DNA from: Adiantum capillus-veneris
Taxonomy: Eukaryota; Streptophyta; Polypodiopsida; Polypodiales; Pteridaceae
Direction: 5' to 3'
NCBI GenBank assembly: GCA_014529385.2
Contig: CM043942.1
Location: forward strand, 109,261,141 to 109,325,140
Length of the DNA stretch: 64,000 bases
In this document: piece by piece, positions 56,327 to 64,000 of the stretch
How the letters are laid out: each line of letters opens with the position of its first letter
How positions within the stretch are numbered: position 1 is the first letter of the stretch
Program-made: the position numbers and the translations under genes
Notes under the pieces: generated by a model
What the model saw: only the letters and a program-made list of their open reading frames with translations
Databases searched by the model: none
Told to the model about the DNA's origin: nothing

Positions 56327-58085
56327 ACATATCAATAATATAGTAGCCAATGAAATCAATGGCCAACAAAATTTGTGAAACCAGGCTCCTTAGATCAAAC
56401 ATGTACCATGATTTACCTTTGATGTTTTACCTTATCGAGGAGGATACCGTACTGAAAGCATAAAAATAACAGTAGTGATTGCACAGAAAAGATGTACATG
56501 AGTTGGCTAATACTGCTTGCATTCACCCTGGAGAACCTGTTGGATCCCATTGGCCAACAATGGGTTGATCATGATTGCTTTTTACTGCATCAAGCTCAAT
56601 AAACATGCCTAGGAACCATGCCCTTTCACTCACAATCAAAACTAACAGTAGGCCTTGTCTTTACGTCAAAATTTTAACTTGCTAGAATCCATCCATAGAA
56701 TCCTAGGAGCCATGCCCTAGCTAATTCAAAACTCCGAATGAGAGAGAAAGAAACCTTGCTTCATAGAATAATCCATATACCATGCAGGATAAAAATTATG
56801 TCGATAATCAACAAACAATCAACCTTCGGTGCATCAACATCCGTTGCCACCACTACCATGATTGGACAAGAGTAATTCTTGAATCAAGAATTAACTTGTG
56901 CAAACCTCTTGAAGAGCTCTTGCAGTGTAAAATTATACATAACACGAGGAAAACCCCAAAAACTTTGGCCGTTGTTGCATGGCATTCCCATTAGGCCTTG
57001 CCCTTTTCTTGCTAATTGAGGTTCAAACTTCAAAGTTTTGAAATCTTTAATGCTATAGGCTAGCTACACAACCCTTGCTCATGAGAAGCCTTATACAAAG
57101 CCTTAGTTGGTATCAATTCCTACAAAAAGTTGGCATGTCCTGGCCCATAGTGTTCCCCAAATCAAGCCGGAACACAATACCTATTGCAATCCTTTTTGGA
57201 ATAGATTTCTCATATTAAATAACCATGTTCATCTAAGCGGCATGCATAAGAGATCCAACAATTGCCTTTATAGGCCATTAGAAGCATGAAGAAACAATTT
57301 CCTTGACTTTGTTGGAGTTTGTAAGAGCTTTGCCTTGGTTGCCTTGAAAGCTCCACCTTTGAAACAATTTACCTCGCTTGCAAGTCCTCGATTCCAAGTC
57401 CCTAAACTGAAGTTAAAATGCTTCTAGCCAAAGCACATTTGAGAGCCTAGAAGATGCAAAAAAACACGCCTAGAACCTTGTTTGATTGAGACAATGAAAC
57501 TTTGCTTTCCTTAGGCGAAGGTAGGCTAAGGTTCAAACAAATTTAAGAAATGGCCATCAAAGTTGGCATCAAGTGGTAGATATATAATGAAATTAATGGC
57601 AAAGGTGGGAATCCCGAGTGTTTGCACTCATATTCCTAGCATTCAATGCCTAGAACTAGAAGGTGTGATACCACCAAAAAAAATTTGTCATGGTAGATAC
57701 CCTACCTATGTAGGTAGATTCCCTACGTACGTAATTAATTCATAATGTTTTAATCCTTCAACGCATTTCCTTTGTATGTATTCAACACTCTCACACTTCA
57801 TCCCAAAACAAGCACACCAATTTGGTAAAGAAAGATGAAAGAATTGTATTTGTCTCCTCAAGGTCCTCAGGCTTTCATATGAGCCAATTTTGCAATGATA
57901 AAAGTCAGCCTATAACTAGCTTGGGAGACTATTTTGTGATAGTTGGATGCTTTTGAGGTTGATTGTGAAAATTCTAATGTTTTGAATCGGGTCTTTTATC
58001 ACACCAATATACTTGAATTTAACAAGGATGATCCAACAGGTGGGGAGCTATTTGTTGAGGATTTTGGTAGGTACAAGATGGAATG
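56327..58085. other. No gene recognised
   Basis: A/T-rich with short ORFs only. Nothing resembling a domain or a retroelement was read on either strand. Confidence 0.5.
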
Positions 58086-58269
58086 GCACATTGGGGGGGA
58101 TCTAAAGACATGAAAGTGTAGGTATAATGTGTCAAACGATGCCAATGCCAGAACCCTACCGCTTGTATCTATTGCATGCACATTTGGGGGGATCTAAAGA
58201 CATGAAAGTGTAGGTATAATGTGACAAAGGATGCCAATGCCAAAACCCTACCGCTTGTATCTATTGCAT
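58086..58269. repeat. 92-bp tandem duplication
   Basis: GCACATTGGGGGGGATC (58086) and GCACATTTGGGGGGATC (58178) begin two copies with a handful of differences. Confidence 0.92.
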
Positions 58270-58936
58270 TGATGTAGCAAAGAAGTTGAATCCTACTAAT
58301 TGGAATAAGGTCTCTGACAAACACAATTTGAATCCAAAATTCCAAACATTTTTTGATATACCTCTCACAATGTCTATGTGTGCACACTACATGCCCTATG
58401 CAAGATTGTTGAGAAGATTGTGCATCTCTACATTTGAATTGCATGGGAAGTGCAGCCTCTATCAAACAGTCAGAGAGGCTAAAATCAGAAGTTGGGCTCA
58501 TTCCCCTAGAGGAGTTGTTATTGGTGCCGGAGTAGGGTCCTTAGATGCTACCTACTAGCTGTTGAAATTAATTATGAGTTGCATGAGACATGTAACATGT
58601 CCATTTAATACAAAAATTTGGTGCTCTAATGCATCAATTGGTGTCTCTAATACTTTAAAATCATACTATCTATCATGAGCAAGATCCTTTTTTGTGTTTT
58701 CCATGTGAATGTTAAACATAGGATTAGCATGATTAGGAGTAGGTGACCTTTGCTCGAAGTCAAATTGATTTGTAGCATGCATGTCTAAAGCCATCGTACA
58801 CTATGTGCTACAAAAATGAAAAGAAATACCCCAAAAATTTGCTACGTGAGCAATCTAAGATGTCCAATGTGCAATTCCTAGCAAAAGGCACATTTACACA
58901 AGCAAAGGATAGTGCAAAGGAGGTGTTGCATGACTG

Positions 58937-58940
<4 letters not shown>
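58270..58940. other. No gene recognised
   Basis: Only short ORFs; the longest plus-strand one is 90 codons (58286-58558) with no recognisable domain. Confidence 0.45.

Positions 58941-59002
<62 letters not shown>
58941..59002. repeat. Compound microsatellite (CT)19(CA)12
   Basis: CT run 58941-58978 followed directly by a CA run 58979-59002. Confidence 0.97.
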
Positions 59003-59296
59003 AGCATACGTACTCTAGATACTATATGGCATTCTTTGGGCCATTTTTTGTGGCTGACGGAGGACTCAAGGAGCTGTCCACTCTCAAAAATCACTTCTTT
59101 TGGTTAGTACGCCGCGCCAATTTTGCAAAGTGGGTGTATTAAATGGCATATTTGGAGATGCTCAGAATTGAATAGAAGCAAAAAGCATTCAGGGGAAAAG
59201 AGAAGCATAGAAGGTGGAGCAACATGGAAGAGAGAGGGAGAAATGCCTCCGCCAAAAAAGAAAATCTCTCTGTTTGTTTGTGTGCAGGTGCACTAT

Positions 59297-59301
<5 letters not shown>

Positions 59302-59331
<30 letters not shown>
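59302..59331. repeat. (CT)15 microsatellite
   Basis: An uninterrupted CT run on the plus strand. ORFs crossing it in three frames are low-complexity artefacts. Confidence 0.96.
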
Positions 59332-59334
<3 letters not shown>

Positions 59335-59584
59335 CGGAGAGTACAACATGCTTGGGCCCTTGTCACACTGGGGCACCCGCCCACTTTGCCTTTGGATGGC
59401 GGGCGGCCTCCAAGTGTCACACTAGACTAAACATTAAATAACGGCCTTATCCATAAGCAAATGGCCTCCGGGCAGATGGTAAGTCATCCCCATTAGTAGC
59501 TGACTGTCAGAGCTCGAACCCTGTGAGTTGCGTTCGCGCCCCCACTCTTGGAAAGTTACTGCGCAAGGAAAACGATCACCGGCA

Positions 59585-59722
59585 CTCTGACAAGGTGAAG
59601 CGACGACCTTTTGCTTTTCGTGTAGCCAATGAGGAATCGCCATCTCAAATGGGCTCTGACAAGGTGAAGCGACGACCTTTTGCTTTTCGCGTAGCCAATG
59701 AGGAATCGCCATCTCAAATGGG
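59585..59722. repeat. 69-bp tandem duplication
   Basis: CTCTGACAAGGTGAAGCGAC begins at 59585 and 59654. The copies differ at about one base (CGTGTAG/CGCGTAG). 69 is a multiple of three, so an ORF stays open across it, but it shows no other sign of coding. Confidence 0.95.
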
Positions 59723-59786
59723 CTGCGTTTTGCTTGTCCCAGTGTGACAGTGTGACAGAGGCCTTAGAGGAGAGCCGGAGGATCTG

Positions 59787-59789
<3 letters not shown>

Positions 59790-59823
<34 letters not shown>

Positions 59824-60319
59824 TATGTCTCGCTCTCGTGCAGACTATGCCTCTTTGACCGTGAATGCCATGGTGAGGGTAGTATAGGCAGGCGGTGGTG
59901 GCGAGGGCGGTTCAGTTTGCAAAATGATAATTGCAATGGTGCCTTCCAGTCCTCAGATTAATGTGGGTGGAGAGAGAGAGAGAGAGAGGGTGGCCCATTT
60001 GTCAGGCCGAAGGGGGAGAGACAGAGAGACATTTTTTCGTCTGAGTCTTCATTAGCAGGCGATTGCAGCCATTTGTTGCCCATCGCACCTCAAGCTGTGT
60101 GTGCCTCTAGTAACTCAGAGATTGTGGGGAGAAGTGCAGGAGGACGTCTATCGATATAGTAAGGATCAAAGTTGTGCACGTGCAAGCTATGGTGAAGAAG
60201 GGGAGGCACAGGACTGGAGCACGCGACAAAGGGGATGACGATGGTAATTGACACGGTGGAGACAATGACAGGCAGTGTTGCGAGAGGGCTGCCATTATCT
60301 GAACAAAAGGAGCAGGCTG

Positions 60320-60356
<37 letters not shown>
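59790..60356. repeat. Three (GA)n tracts
   Basis: GA runs at 59790-59818, 59971-59988 and 60322-60356. The sequence between them is G-rich and has no recognisable gene. Confidence 0.93.
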
Positions 60357-60359
<3 letters not shown>

Positions 60360-60408
60360 TATGGACGATGGGAGACACAGAGAGAGTTATGAGGATGAGC
60401 AAGTGTGA

Positions 60409-60826
60409 CCTCGTCACTATATGGCACGACTCTAGCTCAAAGGGGATCTAGGGCCCAAATTTGGGGGGGCAACTTGGCTTTAATCGGATCAAGAAGTGAA
60501 CTGGGGTGAACTAGGGGTGGGTGAACTGGGGGTGAATTAGGGATGACTTAGGGGCGGGTAAACTAGAGTGTGATCATGTGCCATGCCAACATGGACAGCG
60601 ACGCACGCTAGCGTGCTGATAAAGGGTATCAGTTGTTTTTTATTCATAAAATGAAGAGCACCTTGGGAAGATCCTCTGGAACCGGGGGAGCTGAGTTGGG
60701 CCTTCTTTCTATTGCAGGGCTGCCCACCTGGCTCTCCTATTGTGGGCGGCCCTTCTCTCTTTCGTTCTCTTGACGTCACGCAGCTCTTTCTCTCCCATGT
60801 CGAGGCGACGATGAGGGCAGGACAGG

Positions 60827-60870
<44 letters not shown>

Positions 60871-61911
60871 TTCCTCTTCGCGCAAGAGTGCAAAGCAAGG
60901 ATCTCTTTTAGCTGCTTTGAGCGAGACAAGAGAGGCCAGGGTAGTGCTCTCGCTTTGTCTTTCTCAGGCACGCATGGTGGTTTGTGATAGTGTTGTGAGC
61001 GTGTCAGGGTTTGCAGGCGCATCCACGGAGCAGGGCTTAAAGTGCTCTCGTTGTTTGTATGTGTGTGTGTGTGTGTTTTTCTGCGTTTTGGGCTATGTAG
61101 GCAACAGGTTGTAGTGGGAGGCGAGAAGGGTGAAGTGGTAAGAGGGCTACGATAAGTAGCAGGGCTCGAGGAGGAGGTCCACAACGCTAGGTCGCTATGG
61201 CAGGAGCAGTAGAGGCGTAGGGCTAAGAAATCACAGGCACATCAAAAGTGCTTCAGGAATTATATTTAAAGTGCTACCACTAGGGTAGAGGAGCCAGTAG
61301 GGGGACGAGTAACTTGGGGAGCTTGAATCTCTCTCCTCCAAGCTCAATTTTTTCCGCTGAGTAGCTCAATTTAATCGCCTTTTCGCAAGCTTTCAGGAAA
61401 AATAATTTGGGATTGGTCGGGTTTGAGAGTCGGTAGTCGCGGCGCGATTTTCGGAATCAAGTGTATCAAAAATCGGCATGAATAAGAACACCAGTGGGGG
61501 CTAAAAGAGGTAAAATGCAGCCACAGCGTCTTGAACCCATGCCTTGGCCGATGAGAAGTCTTTATTTCGAATGAACTAGCCGTTTCAACTCTTCTTTTTT
61601 GTGCTTCTTTTGGTCCCCAAACATATTAAAACTAAGGTTCATGTGTCTTTTCTTTGTGGACCGTACCACAACTGGCCCCTCTACCCTAGTATTCGCTGAT
61701 TAAGTAAGTAGTGTGGTGGTAGGGCATTTATGTGGCACTAGAAATGTCTCGGGTTCGACCCACACCCCGTAAGGGGAGTGAACTAGGGGCGCCATTTTTG
61801 CCCCGAGTTCACCCTTTATTCACCCCCTAGTTCACCGAGTCAACGGACGGTTGAGATTGTCTTTTGATTTCCGCTTTTCCTTGGTTGGAGCCGTGCCATA
61901 TAGTGACGAGT
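60409..61911. mobile_element. Candidate Mutator-like non-autonomous element
   Basis: Inverted repeats of 23 bases, CTCGTCACTATATGGCACG and four more (60410-60432), and its complement at 61888-61910, with one mismatch. They are flanked by the 9-base direct repeat CAAGTGTGA (60400-60408 and 61912-61920). A 9-base target duplication is typical of Mutator-like elements. There is no transposase inside; the interior holds microsatellites and a 215-codon low-complexity minus-strand ORF. Inference from termini only. Confidence 0.5.
60830..60867. repeat. (CT)n microsatellite
   Basis: A CT run inside the candidate Mutator-like element. A GT run follows at 61060-61076. Confidence 0.95.
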
Positions 61912-62056
61912 CAAGTGTGAGAGGAGCAAGGTTGGACTCCCGTGCGATGGCAGGTGGAACCGTGCCATATAGTGACAAGGCAAGTGTGAGAGGAGCAAGG
62001 TTGATATAGTGACAAGGCAAGTGTGAGAGGAGCAAGGTTGGACTCCCCTGCATGGA
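61888..62056. repeat. Short tandem repeat derived from an element end
   Basis: The unit CCGTGCCATATAGTGAC...AAGTGTGAGAGGAGCAAGG occurs at 61891, about 61969 and, truncated (ATATAGTGAC), at about 62014. It includes the right inverted repeat and flank of the candidate element at 60409-61911. Confidence 0.85.
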
Positions 62057-62065
62057 GCAGGCAAA

Positions 62066-62084
62066 GGGGGGGGGGGGGGGGGGG
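62066..62084. repeat. (G)19 homopolymer
   Basis: A run of 19 G. Its length may be uncertain, since such runs are error-prone in sequencing. Confidence 0.9.
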
Positions 62085-62419
62085 TGTGGTGTTTGCTTTT
62101 CCCTTAGAATTAGAAATTCCAAAGGAATCTTCTTAACTAAGTAATGGCTTTTGGAGAGTGTAGAGCGAGTAGGTCAATAGGTGGGCAATCCTCTTTTGAA
62201 AGCAACAAAGCCTACACGTAGAACTCCATGTGAATACAACAAAAGCCAAAACCTACAAGTAGAACTCCATATGAATACAACAAAAGCCAAAAAGCGTGGA
62301 AATTGTTGGCATTCTCCTCCCATCCTACCCTTATATGGTCATCCAATACATAGCCTCATTCCCCAAGCCATGTGGGGTCATAACTCCCCTTGCCATACCT
62401 TGTCTCGATCCTTGTCCTC

Positions 62420-63285
62420 ACACTATTCCCCCCTTGGAGAAAAGTTTTCTTCCTCGAAAACAAAGGTGGGAATTTTTTTCTTAATCACACTAATGATCTC
62501 CCAATTGGAACCCTCCTCAAGTCTAGCCTTTCACTTACCCAAAACTTTTGATGGTGTTGATGATATTTTGTGCGTAAAGCATGAGAATCAAACATACGTA
62601 CTGGTTCATTAAGCAAAGTTGGTTAAAACATCTGTGTCCACAACATAGTCATCAATACCTAACCATTTCTTCAAATAACTAACATGAAACACTAGATGCA
62701 TACTTGGAAGAGGATGGTAAATCTAGCTTGTAGACAGCTTCGCAATGCGTTTGATGACCTTGAATGGACCACAACAATGAAAGAATAACTTTGGAACGAG
62801 AGTCGTTTTTAGATTATTGAATTGATCCAATACTCGTAGAAAAACTTGATCACCTTCTTCAAAAGTAACCAATCTTCATTTGACATCAACATATTTTCGA
62901 TACCTATCTTGTGCTTGTTTAACATTTAAATGGGCATCATGTAACATAGACATGTGTTCCTAGAAAATGTTGGATCCTTTTATTGGATAACCCACCCCAC
63001 TAAAATTGGTCAACGTAATTAAGAGCCATACATTAACATAAAGGGATTGAACCTTGTAGAAACATGCTTGGCACTATTGTAAGCAAGGTCCAAAATGGGA
63101 AAATAAATTTTTGCCGTAACTCGAGATACCAATTTGACCATACTTAAATTTAACTTAGTACCTTAACTTTTCAAATAATGCTCACGAAAAATGGCTATTG
63201 AACTTGCGATTGCCATCAGTTACAACATTGGTAGGTGAAACATACAATTTGTATAAGTTATCCACGTATAATCTTAGCAATTCTC
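62420..63285 (-). pseudogene. Integrase and chromodomain remnant, gypsy H
   Basis: Read leftwards from about 63285. 'LYKLYVSPTNVVTDGN' is the region of the second catalytic Asp, and 'LDLAYNSAKHVSTRFNPFML' follows after a deletion (about 63110-63030). Then 'QAQDRYRKYVDVK', 'FEEGDQVFLRVLDQF', 'CCGPFKVIKRIAKL' and 'HLVFHVSYLKKWLG'. A chromodomain end follows: 'KARLEEGSNWEIISVIKKK' and 'FVFEEENFSPRG'. TGA (plus TCA, 62531-62533) stands where the domain has Trp. A polypurine run (plus TTCCCCCCTTGG, about 62424-62435) and TGTGAGG, a possible LTR start, follow. Related in pattern to gypsy D. Confidence 0.8.
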
Positions 63286-64000
63286 GAGTTCTACCATAAT
63301 CTTTACAAAAGTAAAACTACAAATTTCGGTAAAACAATTGAAACCACTACCCAAATGGAATCATGTCCAAGTATAGTAATTGAAAATCCTACTATGAAAT
63401 CTTCATTGGGCATATCATCAGATCTAATCCTACTATGAAAAAAGGACTATTCCATTTCAGAAACTGTTGCTATTGAATGTTCTATGTTCTCTTGGAAGAG
63501 TATGCTCTTGGGAACATCTCTTGAGTATGTTCACATTGGCCAACTAAACAACCTACAATTGCAAATGTCAGAGCATAGACTCTCTCCACGCATTTTTTCA
63601 CCGTCTGTTTAGCTAAGACTCTTTAACAAACAGGTCGAGCCCAGCGGACATCAGAACGCTTTTAAACACAAAACATGTCCAAGCACATAAGAGTAATGCA
63701 CAAAATCGTTCAAAGAAAAAAACAAAAGCCTTTTTTAACAAGGACAAATTTACAAAACGGACAATAACCATAGAAAAGGGCAGAGACCCAATGTCATGTC
63801 AGCTCACAAAGCCAAACCCAGTTACAATTCCATGCCAACTACTAGCTAAAACTCGGACAATCCTCAGCTACTGGATATTGCTACTGCAGCATCCTTTATT
63901 CAAATAGTTGATACATCGCAAGCCTTTGCAACTTGAGCTTTCTGCTTCCCCTTCTGCACCAAACTCTCACTGCAGCTTTGACACTCCCCTTGTGCTTCAA
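63286..64000. other. No gene recognised
   Basis: May contain the older, upstream part of gypsy H pol on the minus strand, but I could not read any motif with confidence. Short ORFs only. Confidence 0.4.

Noticed and set aside
54074-58940. Possible host gene in the retroelement-poor stretch
   Set aside because: Only short ORFs, no readable domain, and no splice-site pattern joining them convincingly.
58803-59441. Overlapping ORFs across CT/CA tracts
   Set aside because: They are open in several frames and on both strands at once, which is what dinucleotide repeats cause.
60537-61184. 215-codon minus-strand ORF
   Set aside because: It owes its length to CT/GT tracts (poly Arg-Glu and Thr-His runs), with no domain or conserved pattern.
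60415-61905. CACTA (CMC) transposon, since the ends read CACTA...TAGTG
   Set aside because: No 3-base target duplication fits. The inverted ends extend beyond CACTA, and a 9-base duplication just outside fits Mutator-like elements better.

Overview
This is nuclear DNA of a land plant, made almost entirely of decayed, nested LTR retrotransposons. I found no host gene, tRNA, rRNA or other RNA gene that I can support. The evidence for a plant is: Ty1/copia elements with the methionine-initiator-type primer site (TGGTATCAGAGC), chromodomain-bearing Ty3/gypsy elements, one very long Tat-like Ty3/gypsy element with a TGGCGCC-type primer site, and many AG/CT and CA/GT microsatellites. One Ty3/gypsy element (E below) has protein motifs that remind me more of fungal and seed-free-plant elements than of flowering-plant lineages. 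I therefore lean towards a fern, another seed-free vascular plant, or a gymnosperm, but the sequence alone does not settle it.

Layout. 1-4734: no gene seen, with three microsatellites; the last ~1 kb is probably LTR of element A. 4735-6640: element A, a minus-strand chromovirus-type gypsy remnant (RNase H to integrase). 6641-6955: a plus-strand gypsy RNase H tail. 7542-17680: gypsy B with copia C inserted in its pol (target duplication CTACT). A later ~3.6 kb inversion put gypsy gag-PR-RT-RNase H and most of copia's 5' LTR on the minus strand, while the rest of copia and the gypsy integrase stayed on the plus strand. 17681-19640: candidate LTR of B and unassigned sequence. 19641-19808: 3' end of minus-strand gypsy D, cut by element E.

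19809-47438: gypsy E (plus strand, 1.2 kb LTRs), split inside pol by element F at 25133-44293 (minus strand, 19.2 kb, perfect target duplication GTAGA). F carries gag, a protease, RT, RNase H, an integrase with a deleted catalytic core, a second protease-like domain after the integrase, a long coiled-coil ORF between pol and the 3' LTR, and a 24-bp palindrome repeated in both non-coding regions. Four of its copies are spaced exactly 285 bp apart. This is the most unusual part of the window.

49214-54073: copia G, structurally complete (227-bp LTRs, target duplication GCTCC) but with its coding region broken. 54074-58940: no gene seen, with recent tandem duplications. 58941-62100: seven AG/CT tracts, a candidate Mutator-like non-autonomous element (60409-61911) and short tandem repeats. 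62420-63285: minus-strand gypsy H integrase and chromodomain remnant. All protein-coding parts are broken by stops or frameshifts. Several stops fit C-to-T change at a former CGA, CAA, CAG or TGG codon, as expected of methylated, silenced repeats.
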